Shown here: positions 14,092-21,721 of the stretch, one piece after another | How positions within the stretch are numbered: position 1 is the stretch's first letter | Layout: each line of letters begins with the position of its first letter | Assembly: GCA_945861635.1 (NCBI GenBank) | Contig: CAMAWH010000003.1 | Coordinates: 62,001-126,000 of the forward strand | Direction: 5' to 3' | From: Klebsiella pneumoniae | GTDB lineage: Bacteria > Myxococcota_A > UBA796 > SXON01 | Length of the DNA: 64,000 nucleotides | Position numbers and translations under genes: made by a program | The notes under the pieces: model-generated | Told to the model about the DNA's origin: nothing | Databases searched by the model: none | What the model saw: the letters and a program-made list of their open reading frames with translations, nothing else

Positions 14092-16308
14092 CTACGACGG
14101 CGGCGGCGGCTTCCGCCACAGCGACAAAACCCCAACCGCATATCGATACCCAACGTCCACGATCTCACGAATGCGGTCGAAATCGAGCAGGCCAAAATTG
14201 TCGATGGGCGGGCGCAAGTAGAGGTCCGCATCCCGCTCGACCGCGCGCGCGCGATCTGCGCTGGCGAGCGTCGCGGTCCGCATGATGATGTGCAGTACTG
14301 TCGGCACGGACATCGACGTTCGAAAGGGATTGATCCAGCTCCACAGCACCTCCCACGGACCCGGAATGCGATCCAGCGCAAAGCTGCGATCCTCATCCGG
14401 ACTCACATTGACAACGATCACATCGCCTCGGCACCGGGTCCGCATGATGTCCCCAGGAAGATTGTTGACGACGCCGCCGTCGATGAGCAACCCCGCGGAC
14501 AACAGCATCGGCACCGCGACACCCGGCAACGCGCCGCTTGCCCGCGTGGCCTCCCATACCGGGCCGCGTTCATGGACGACCATTTGCGCGGATGTGAGGG
14601 AGGCAGACACACAGAAGTAGTTGATCCAGAGATCCTCGATCGCGATCTCGCCGAACGCCATCTTCGCCGTACGTTCGATGCGCCGGGTACGCAGCATCGC
14701 AATGATCGGAAGCGTAAATTCTACGAACGGTTTGAGGCGGATCAACGACTCATTCAGCGTGACCATTTCGTCGTGTCCCAGCCCCATGGCGTGCATGCCG
14801 GCGATGATGGAACCCATGCTGGTGCCGCCGACCATGTCCACGGGGACGCCCGCCTCCGTGAGTGCGCGGATCACGCCGATGTGGGCGAAGCCGCGGGCGC
14901 CGCCGCCGCCCAGTGCCAAACCGACCGCCTTCCCGGCCAACAGTCGTGCCACGCGCCCAAAATCGCCATCGCGATCCATGCGGACGTGCTGGTGGCCGTC
15001 GATGACCCGGCAATCCAGCCACCGTGCCGTTCCGGAAGGGCGGCGGGATCCGTCTGGATGCAGCAGAATCAGCGTTCGGCGTGCGCCCCGCGGACGAGTC
15101 GCTTCGTCCAGCGCCACTTCGGCGGGCGTTGGGGAAGGGTCGGCGCTCGCCGTTGCAACCAGCAGGACATGGTCGGCCTGCCGCACAGCCCGTTGGGTCC
15201 ATGCCTGCCCGTCGGGGCCTCCCTCCAATACGACGTGATCATAGTGGAGATCCTGCTCATCCAGCCACGCGACGAACCGGATCCAGGCCGGGTGATTATC
15301 ATCGATGGTAGCGGCGTTATCCATGACCCCAAGCGCCGCAAGGCGAGTTGGGTTGACGAGCAGCGTCGCTCCGAGTTTGGCAAATCCATCGGCCAGGCGA
15401 CGCGCCACTTCGGCCGTCGGCACGTCTGGACGGGCACCGACGACAGCAAACCGCTGCCCAAATCCGCGCGGCGGCTTGGCACGCGTTTGCTCCGCCAGTC
15501 GCCGCCCAAGCGAACGGACGATGTTGAGCATGACCGCCGGCTGGTTGACGACGACCTGATCGAAATCCAGTCGGCCGATGCGTAAAAGGGCGGTGTCCCG
15601 AATCGCCCACACCGTGGCGGCGCGAGGCTCCTCGGTCAGGAGCGAGAGTTCCCCCAGACTGTCTCCCCGCGACGCCTCCCCGACGGTGCGCTCCCGACCC
15701 TCCGCGTCCGCGATGACGATTTCGAGCCGTCCGCTGGCCACGATGTACCACGCGTCCCCGACATCTCCCTGCGCGAAGAGCCGTTCTCCGCGACGCAGCT
15801 CGATCCACGCCACCCGAGACCGCAGCGCGTCCAAGGCAGCGGCGTCCAGACCCGCGACGACAACGGGCAGCAGCGACGCGATCTGCGCCTCCTGGGTGCG
15901 CTGACGGACGCGCTCCACCACCGCCGCCAACGCTGCCGGGGAAAAGCTCGCAAATCGCGCAAAGTCCGGGCGCGCCAGCCGGTACAGACGCGTCGGACAC
16001 AGGGCAACGAGTGTGGCCGTACGCGTACCACCGGAAACCATCTGCATCTCGCCGATGCCTCGGCCACGCCCAAGCGTCGCGACGACGACCTCACCTTCCA
16101 GCGAGGGAAGGCGCACCTCCAACTCTCCTTCGGCGATGACGAAGAGTGCATCTGCCACCTCCCCAAGGCGCACGAGCACATCCCCCTTCTCGATGGAAAC
16201 GGGCGACATCACGCTCGCGACGTCGCGCAGAGTTTCGTCCGGCATCGACACGAGTACATCGATGGAGCGAAGGAGGAGGAAGGCTTCGGAGGCGGCGTCG
16301 GAGGTCAT
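14092..16308 (-). CDS. Patatin-like phospholipase with two cyclic-nucleotide-binding domains (neuropathy-target-esterase type)
   Basis: The protein has 738 residues. Two cNMP-binding domains lie at about 15-130 and 150-265; the second has the cAMP phosphate-binding signature GELSLLTEEPRAAT with R229, and the first has a GEM...RTAT variant. A linker domain at about 285-440 (QRFAVVGARPDVP...WTQRAVRQADHVLLV) is typical of neuropathy target esterase. The patatin domain begins at LALGGGGARGFAHIG and has the nucleophile S497 in GTSMG and D610 in DGG, the Ser/Asp dyad. The family hydrolyses (lyso)phospholipids to free fatty acids. It is divergent from the P450 gene with 52 bases between starts. I infer that it frees substrates for the lipoxygenases under cAMP control. 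Confidence 0.93.
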   Translation of the reverse strand: MTSDAASEAFLLLRSIDVLVSMPDETLRDVASVMSPVSIEKGDVLVRLGEVADALFVIAEGELEVRLPSLEGEVVVATLGRGRGIGEMQMVSGGTRTATLVALCPTRLYRLARPDFARFASFSPAALAAVVERVRQRTQEAQIASLLPVVVAGLDAAALDALRSRVAWIELRRGERLFAQGDVGDAWYIVASGRLEIVIADAEGRERTVGEASRGDSLGELSLLTEEPRAATVWAIRDTALLRIGRLDFDQVVVNQPAVMLNIVRSLGRRLAEQTRAKPPRGFGQRFAVVGARPDVPTAEVARRLADGFAKLGATLLVNPTRLAALGVMDNAATIDDNHPAWIRFVAWLDEQDLHYDHVVLEGGPDGQAWTQRAVRQADHVLLVATASADPSPTPAEVALDEATRPRGARRTLILLHPDGSRRPSGTARWLDCRVIDGHQHVRMDRDGDFGRVARLLAGKAVGLALGGGGARGFAHIGVIRALTEAGVPVDMVGGTSMGSIIAGMHAMGLGHDEMVTLNESLIRLKPFVEFTLPIIAMLRTRRIERTAKMAFGEIAIEDLWINYFCVSASLTSAQMVVHERGPVWEATRASGALPGVAVPMLLSAGLLIDGGVVNNLPGDIMRTRCRGDVIVVNVSPDEDRSFALDRIPGPWEVLWSWINPFRTSMSVPTVLHIIMRTATLASADRARAVERDADLYLRPPIDNFGLLDFDRIREIVDVGYRYAVGVLSLWRKPPPPS

Positions 16309-16319
16309 GCGTCGCTGCT

Positions 16320-16332
16320 GGCGTAACCTGTG
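16320..16332 (-). promoter_or_regulatory. 13-base element CACAGGTTACGCC upstream of the phospholipase
   Basis: The identical 13-mer occurs at 23198-23210 between the divergent kinase and MazG genes. Its GGTTAC core faces a mirrored GGTTAC at 16346-16351 that serves the P450 gene, so the two divergent promoters here look symmetrical. A role as promoter core or operator is inference. Confidence 0.4.
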
Positions 16333-16348
16333 CCTCCGCCGACCCGGT

Positions 16349-16354
16349 TACCCT
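16349..16354 (+). promoter_or_regulatory. -10 element TACCCT of the P450 gene, predicted leaderless start
   Basis: TACCCT, within CGGTTACCCT, is followed by 6 bases and then the ATG at 16361. No ribosome-binding site is visible. Confidence 0.5.
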
Positions 16355-16360
16355 CGCCCG

Positions 16361-17602
16361 ATGACCGCTATTCCCGGCTCCCTTGGCCTTCCGCTGTTCG
16401 GCGCCGCTGCGCAGACCATTGAGTTTTTACAGGGATGGGAGGCGTATTTTCTGTCCCGGCAGGCGAAACACGGTGGAGTGTTCCGGGTGAACATCGGCGG
16501 CCCGGCGATTGCGCTGCTGGATTCGACGGCGGTGGCGGCGGCGCTGGACGCCTCCAAGGTACGCAAGCGGTACGGCTTCGGGCCGCGAAAGCCCCCGCCG
16601 GAGCTCGTCGGAAACATTGTGCCGATCATGTTCACCAACGATGAGGAGCATACGCGCCTCAAGACGTTTGCCTTGAACCTGCTGCGTCGGAAGGCGGGCA
16701 CACTCGATGCGGCGTTTTCCGCCGCGGCCGACCCGGCGTTCGCACGGTGGGAAAAACTCGATCGCTTCGATGCTGCCGAAGAGATCGAAGGGATGCTGGC
16801 CGATCTGGTGTTCTCGTGGTGGTTTGGCTTCCGCGCGGACGCCGCCGATCTGAGGATCTGGGTCAACGACCTGCTGGCCCCGCGCTTTTTGCCGTGGCGT
16901 ACGGCGAATGATCGTCGGATGGCGGAGGCTTACGGGCGGTTGCTTGCGCAGGTCGAGGCATCGCCGGGGTTCGCCGAATTGGCGGCCTCCGCACACGCCG
17001 ACGCGGGATTGGATGCGGCATCGGCGGCGCGTCACCTGCTTTTTATCGCCGGCTTCAACGCCTGGTCCGGGCTGCGCGGATTGCTGGCTTCGTACATCGC
17101 CGAAGCGGCGTTGCATCCCGAGATTGCGCGGGGAAACGAGTCGGTTCGCACGGCCCACGTCGTCCTCGAAGTCCTCCGGCTGCATCCCCCTGCTCCCATC
17201 GTGTTCGGAGAGGCCCGCCATGCATTTACGCTCACGACGGACAACGGCGCGGTCGACGTGGCCGAGGGAGAGTTGCTGATGAGCGTCCTCTCCCTCGCGC
17301 AGCGCGATCCTGCCGTGCTTGCGGACGGGACCGCATTCCGCCCCGAACGTTTTCTGGATCCGACGCTGGCCCGCCGCTGCGTCTTCTGGAGCGGTGGCCC
17401 CGAGGGCGCCGAAACCACGACCGCGAACAAGGTGTGCCCCGGGCGAGATGTCGTTCCCGCGATCGCGCGTTCTTTTGCGGATCGCTGGTCGGGGTACGAC
17501 GTCACGCTCGCGACGCCGCCAGCGTGGAGTCGCGTAAAAATGCTGCAAGCGAATCGCCCAGAGACGAGGCTGGATGTGGTGGGATTTCGCCGGCGGACAT
17601 GA
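16361..17602 (+). CDS. CYP74-type cytochrome P450 (allene oxide synthase / hydroperoxide lyase clan)
   Basis: The protein has 413 residues, shorter than plant CYP74s because there is no transit peptide. It shows the features that separate CYP74 from ordinary P450s: N-terminal IPGSLGLPLFG (plant allene oxide synthase has IPGSYGLP), an I-helix GFNAWSG at 231-237 in place of the O2-activating A/G-G-x-D/E-T-T, and an extended heme loop WSGGPEGAETTTANKVCPGRD with ligand C359. ExxR is at 270-273 and PERF at 328-331. CYP74 enzymes rearrange fatty-acid hydroperoxides without O2 or a redox partner, giving allene oxides, short aldehydes or epoxyalcohols. Which product forms here cannot be told. Lipoxygenase genes lie on both sides. 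Confidence 0.93.
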   Translation: MTAIPGSLGLPLFGAAAQTIEFLQGWEAYFLSRQAKHGGVFRVNIGGPAIALLDSTAVAAALDASKVRKRYGFGPRKPPPELVGNIVPIMFTNDEEHTRLKTFALNLLRRKAGTLDAAFSAAADPAFARWEKLDRFDAAEEIEGMLADLVFSWWFGFRADAADLRIWVNDLLAPRFLPWRTANDRRMAEAYGRLLAQVEASPGFAELAASAHADAGLDAASAARHLLFIAGFNAWSGLRGLLASYIAEAALHPEIARGNESVRTAHVVLEVLRLHPPAPIVFGEARHAFTLTTDNGAVDVAEGELLMSVLSLAQRDPAVLADGTAFRPERFLDPTLARRCVFWSGGPEGAETTTANKVCPGRDVVPAIARSFADRWSGYDVTLATPPAWSRVKMLQANRPETRLDVVGFRRRT

Positions 17603-17616
17603 TTCGCCCGCGCCGA

Positions 17617-19131
17617 CTACACCGCGACGCTCGACTCCAAGCCATCCGGGTGCAGATGTGGAAATGGCCAACGTCGAGAGCGATTGCGTTCGTCGATGGT
17701 GGCACCGACGGCGTGGAGCGCCGATTGAAACTGCGCCATGCGCGCGCCGGACGCGGCGTCGGGCATGAAGTGTGACCAATCCGCCACCAGCCGCCACGTC
17801 CGGTAGGTGGTGCCATACTTGGCCGCCAGATTGGCCTCGGTCTCCTCTCGCCACGGCACTACCGCCTCGACCGTAGTCCCCTCTCCGACGCGGTGTGGCA
17901 TGAAGTACGGGTGTGTGAGGAACTCGAGGGAGATGCCGCCGACCAACTTGTGATGGCCCGTGACCGCGAAGATCATTCGCGCGAGAGAGCGGGAAAGTTC
18001 CGTACGGGAAGATGCCGGAATCCCGCCGGGAATGAACCGGGGTGCGCGAGCAAGGAAGCGGCTGAGGTCGGCGTCCGACCGAAGCGCAGCGTCGTCTGCG
18101 TACGCCGCCGCGATCCACCCTTGGGTATGGGCGTGAATCGCTTCCCACAGAAGCAGCGCATCCTGCCCGTATGGATAGTGTCCGGCCTCCGCAATTTCCG
18201 TCAACCCGCGCGCGCGCAGCGCCATCGGCGGGTCAAACTGTACGGGATCGAACGCTGCTATCGCGCGGGCGACAAGGGTCTGTACGCTCGGCCACGGAAA
18301 CGAATACACCGCTTGGACGTTGCCGTGTGGGCCGAGAAGGGTGCGCCCGGCGCGGTGGTTCACCGCGAGAGTCCCAAGTATGTGCGGCGCCATCAGCAAC
18401 CGGACGGCATGGTCGGGAGGAAGATCCTCCAGACATAGGGTCGCGAGCGCCCCTGCGGTGAGAAAATGCGTGTGCATCAGGTGGGGGCCCACAACCACCC
18501 ATGTCTGCATCGCCGCCGCCGCAACGAGTTTGGCGATTCGCCACCGTTCGCCGTCCACCGGGCGAACAATCTCACCGCCTTCAAGCTCGATACGTACGGG
18601 GTGCGGCTCACCGTCGGAACCAAAATCGATGACGGTCAGCACGCCCAGCGGTGAGGTGCCTGGCCACCGTGGCAGGCCGGCGAGCATGGTCGTATCCACG
18701 ACGAATTCGCTCCCCCGCCTTTCCAGGATCGGCGCGGTCGGACCCTGAACAATCTGCCGCGCAAACGCGGCGTCCGTGTCGTAGTCCGGCCACAGGCCCT
18801 GCACCCCGGGCTCGCTGTCGATGACCACCGCGATGGCCAGGTCGACCTCCTGCCGCGACACCCACCGTGACTTCCGCTCACGATTGGGCAGGAGGCGCTG
18901 CAGCACCTCTACGATGGCGACGCCGACACGCTCACGGAGGGGGAGCGTCTCCGAAGGCGGGAGGGTAGTCGCGACGTCCATGTCCACCGGGATGCCGAAC
19001 GCCACCGCGAACGAAGCCGTCGGCACCGGTTCCCGCGTCCGTGCCCGCGTCGGAATGCGCGCAAACGAACGGGACGCCCCACGCTTCGCCGCTTCCATCA
19101 GGCGGGCGTACAGGCGCGTGCGGAAGCTCAT
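17617..19131 (-). CDS. Lipoxygenase-family protein, copy 2 (one iron ligand altered)
   Basis: The protein has 504 residues from the ATG at 19131; an in-frame ATG at 19155 adds 8 residues. The lipoxygenase core is clear: HLMHTH gives iron ligands H217 and H222, followed by LPPDHAVRLLMAPHILGTLAVN, LLLWEAIHAHTQGW and the C-terminal ESSVAV. Val504 as last residue is acceptable (known in fungal manganese lipoxygenases). The third ligand H394 (GHHKLVGG) is present, but the position four residues later, normally Asn or His, is Gly398. The enzyme may use water there, have altered chemistry, or be inactive. It converges on the P450 gene with 14 bases between stops, and has a TACACT -10 element 7 bases before its start. 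Confidence 0.85.
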   Translation of the reverse strand: MSFRTRLYARLMEAAKRGASRSFARIPTRARTREPVPTASFAVAFGIPVDMDVATTLPPSETLPLRERVGVAIVEVLQRLLPNRERKSRWVSRQEVDLAIAVVIDSEPGVQGLWPDYDTDAAFARQIVQGPTAPILERRGSEFVVDTTMLAGLPRWPGTSPLGVLTVIDFGSDGEPHPVRIELEGGEIVRPVDGERWRIAKLVAAAAMQTWVVVGPHLMHTHFLTAGALATLCLEDLPPDHAVRLLMAPHILGTLAVNHRAGRTLLGPHGNVQAVYSFPWPSVQTLVARAIAAFDPVQFDPPMALRARGLTEIAEAGHYPYGQDALLLWEAIHAHTQGWIAAAYADDAALRSDADLSRFLARAPRFIPGGIPASSRTELSRSLARMIFAVTGHHKLVGGISLEFLTHPYFMPHRVGEGTTVEAVVPWREETEANLAAKYGTTYRTWRLVADWSHFMPDAASGARMAQFQSALHAVGATIDERNRSRRWPFPHLHPDGLESSVAV

Positions 19132-19138
19132 GGGGGGG

Positions 19139-19144
19139 AGTGTA
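19139..19144 (-). promoter_or_regulatory. -10 element TACACT of the second lipoxygenase gene
   Basis: On the minus strand TACACT ends 7 bases before the ATG at 19131; the spacer is seven C residues. This fits a leaderless or one-base-leader transcript and favours that start over the ATG at 19155. Confidence 0.45.
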
Positions 19145-19180
19145 GCGCACGGCACTGCGCCAATCCCGCGCCCGTCACGC

Positions 19181-19186
19181 TATACT
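19181..19186 (+). promoter_or_regulatory. -10 element TATACT, predicted leaderless start
   Basis: TATACT is followed by 5 bases and then the GTG at 19192. It is the closest match to TATAAT among the leaderless-type elements in this window. Confidence 0.5.
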
Positions 19187-19191
19187 CCCCC

Positions 19192-20409
19192 GTGCTCGTC
19201 CTTTGGCTCGCCTGCGCCGCCGCCCCTGACCTCGCCTCGCCGGCCACGTCCTCCCGTGGCCCAAGCGCGCCCGCAGATACGACGCACCACGCCGAACGCG
19301 GTGCTTCCCATGCCCGCAAGGCCAAAACCCGCACCGTGGACTGCAATGGCGCCGGCGAATATCTGGACATCGACACCGCAATACGTGACGCCCATTCCGG
19401 AGACACCATCGAGGTCGCGCCGTGCACCTACACCGGCCAGGTGAACTTCCTCGGTCGGGCCGTCCACATCATCGCGACGGGCGGACCATCGGTCACGACG
19501 ATCGTCGGTACGCCCGGAGAATCGGTCGTCTATGCGCACCGCGGAGAGGGCCCGGGAACCATTCTGGAGGGCTTCACCATCACCGGAGGCGGCGGTGACC
19601 TCGTTCCCGCCATTGAAGAACAATTTTCTTCGTTGGTCCTGAAGAACGACATCATCACCGGAAACGCTGGAAACATCACGATTTACGCGCGCAGCGCCTT
19701 GCTCACTCTCGACGGTGTCACCGTCGATGGCACCAACACGGCCTCGGAAGGCATGGTGATCCAGGGGCGCCGCGGACAGATCGTGGTGAAGGACTCGTCG
19801 ATCACCTGCGGCGCGGTCGGCATGGGCTACATGATGGAGCACGGCGCCGCGTTTCTCGATGGCGCCGAATTTCACTGTGCCGGCGCCACGGCGGCCCAGA
19901 TCTTCCACTCTTCGGGTCGCGTCCAGCGCAGCAGCTTCGAGGGCCTGTTGCACGTTGAGAACGAGGGCACCGACGGGGAGCCGACCGTGGTCGAGGGCTC
20001 GATCCTCTACGGCGGTGCGAGCGTGATCGTGTCGGCTTTGCAACTGAAGAACAGCATTGTGAGCGGCGGTGGTATCGTTCTGAGTAGCGGTGTCGCCACC
20101 CTGATCAATTCCGTCGTGACGCGGGCTGAATGCGGGATCACCCACTCTCGGTCCTCACTCAGCACGTCGTATACGAACTTCTGGCAGAACACCCTGAATG
20201 TCTGCGGAGGAACGGACCCTGTGGGATCCAACGGAAATATCGCTGTTGATCCAGTGTTTGTGGACGCAAGCGCCCGCGACTTCCACTTGGTCGCCGGGAG
20301 TCCGCTGATCGATGCCGGATCGACGGGCGCTGAATACCCAGATGTAGACGGCTCCCGCAACGACATCGGCGTCTTTGGCGGCCCATTCACGATGGATGGT
20401 GGCTGGTGA
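19192..20409 (+). CDS. Parallel beta-helix lipoprotein, copy 1
   Basis: The protein has 405 residues from a GTG start. VLVLWLACAAAPD is a minimal lipoprotein signal (WLAC). After a linker, residues about 50-400 show the regular alternation of a right-handed parallel beta-helix (pectate-lyase-like, DUF1565-type): DIDTAIRDAHSGDTIEVAPCTYTG, then repeated turns such as GFTITGGGG, LTLDGVTVDGTN and VVKDSSITC. It closes with a conserved LVAGSPLIDAG...SRNDIGVFGG. Such proteins bind or cleave polysaccharide or act as surface adhesins; no catalytic residues stand out. The next gene starts within its stop (GTGA) and is a paralogue. Confidence 0.8.
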   Translation: MLVLWLACAAAPDLASPATSSRGPSAPADTTHHAERGASHARKAKTRTVDCNGAGEYLDIDTAIRDAHSGDTIEVAPCTYTGQVNFLGRAVHIIATGGPSVTTIVGTPGESVVYAHRGEGPGTILEGFTITGGGGDLVPAIEEQFSSLVLKNDIITGNAGNITIYARSALLTLDGVTVDGTNTASEGMVIQGRRGQIVVKDSSITCGAVGMGYMMEHGAAFLDGAEFHCAGATAAQIFHSSGRVQRSSFEGLLHVENEGTDGEPTVVEGSILYGGASVIVSALQLKNSIVSGGGIVLSSGVATLINSVVTRAECGITHSRSSLSTSYTNFWQNTLNVCGGTDPVGSNGNIAVDPVFVDASARDFHLVAGSPLIDAGSTGAEYPDVDGSRNDIGVFGGPFTMDGGW

Positions 20410-21701
20410 GTCTTGTGCTCCTCCTCACCCTCGGCGCCTGCCACAGTGGCGTGGTCCTCAGCGGCGGGTCGTCCTCGGACAAGGGCAACGACCCGTGGAA
20501 CAACGACTCCACTTCCACCAGCGATACCGCCACGGACGACAGCGGCATCGAAGTGATCGGAGACTCCGGTGACAGCGGCGACGCACCCGTCGATGAGCCA
20601 GACCCTGACGTCGTCGTGGACTGCGCCGGCGGTGCAGATTTCACGACGATCACGGCTGCGATCAACGCAGTACCATCGGGGACGAATATCGGCCTCAAGC
20701 CCTGCACCTACGAAGAGGACGTGAACTTTATCGGCAAGTCCGTGAACATCTATGGGATGGAAGGGCAATCCAAGACCATCGTCGACGGCACCGGGCGCGG
20801 CCCCGTTCTCATTGCGGCGCGCGGAGAGAGCCTTGGCACGCGCTTGGCGCACGTGACCCTTACCGGCGGCTCCGGGAACTATGGGTCGGGCGTCTACACC
20901 GACAGCGCCGTGCTCACCCTCGAACACGTGCTGATCACCAAACAGACGCGCACGTACGCGGTGATCTACGGGTCCGGCATGTCGCTCACCCTTATCGACG
21001 TCACCATCGAAGACAACGCGATTTCGCGCGGCGGCATGGTCATGTACGTGGACAACGGAAGCATCCTGGCGCAGGGGCTTTCGATGACCTGTGGAGATGC
21101 CGACTATGGCATCTATGAGCATGCGGCGGTGCTTGTCATGGACTCAGAGATCGCATGCGCGGACGGCAGCTACGGCGTCTACGTGAGCGGCGGCGAATTC
21201 CATCTGCGTCGTTCGAGTATTGTGGCGGGCAGCGTTGGCGTTTACGCGGAAGACAATTTCGACACGCTCAACGAGCGGCTGTGGGTCACGAACAGCGCCG
21301 TCGTCGGCGGTGACACGTCGGTCAGCGCTAAATATATGCACTTCAAGGCCCGTAACGACGTCCTGATCGGCGGGCGGAACGGCCTGATCCTCAATCACTG
21401 TCACGCGGACAGCTACCTCTACTCCTCGTACTTCGAAGGCAGCAGTTGTGACGTGAAGGGAGACAACACGGCGTACCCCGCGGGATGGAACGCTCTGAGT
21501 CGCGGAGACGCGTGCAACATCGACAGCCCCGACAGCGTATCAGGTGACCCGATGTTCGTGAACGCGCCCGATGACTTCACGTTGGTGGCTGGCTCCCCGC
21601 TCATTGACGCAGGCGACCCGGAACCCGACGAGAATGACGACGACGACTCCCGCAACGACATCGGCATCGACGGCGGTCCGGAAGGCGACGGGCAGCGTTA
21701 A
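20406..21701 (+). CDS. Parallel beta-helix lipoprotein, copy 2
   Basis: The protein has 431 residues from a GTG that overlaps the TGA of the preceding paralogue, so the two are co-translated. VSLVLLLTLGACHSG ends in lipobox LGAC. An Asp/Ser-rich linker (residues about 30-65) precedes the same beta-helix domain: FTTITAAINAVPSGTNIGLKPCTYEEDVNFIGK, HVTLTGGSG, LTLEHVLITKQT and the closing LVAGSPLIDAGD...SRNDIGIDGG. The pair looks like a recent tandem duplication. The function is not determined; surface polysaccharide binding is a reasonable guess from the fold. Confidence 0.8.
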   Translation: MSLVLLLTLGACHSGVVLSGGSSSDKGNDPWNNDSTSTSDTATDDSGIEVIGDSGDSGDAPVDEPDPDVVVDCAGGADFTTITAAINAVPSGTNIGLKPCTYEEDVNFIGKSVNIYGMEGQSKTIVDGTGRGPVLIAARGESLGTRLAHVTLTGGSGNYGSGVYTDSAVLTLEHVLITKQTRTYAVIYGSGMSLTLIDVTIEDNAISRGGMVMYVDNGSILAQGLSMTCGDADYGIYEHAAVLVMDSEIACADGSYGVYVSGGEFHLRRSSIVAGSVGVYAEDNFDTLNERLWVTNSAVVGGDTSVSAKYMHFKARNDVLIGGRNGLILNHCHADSYLYSSYFEGSSCDVKGDNTAYPAGWNALSRGDACNIDSPDSVSGDPMFVNAPDDFTLVAGSPLIDAGDPEPDENDDDDSRNDIGIDGGPEGDGQR

Positions 21702-21721
21702 GCGCCCTTGCGGCGGAACCG

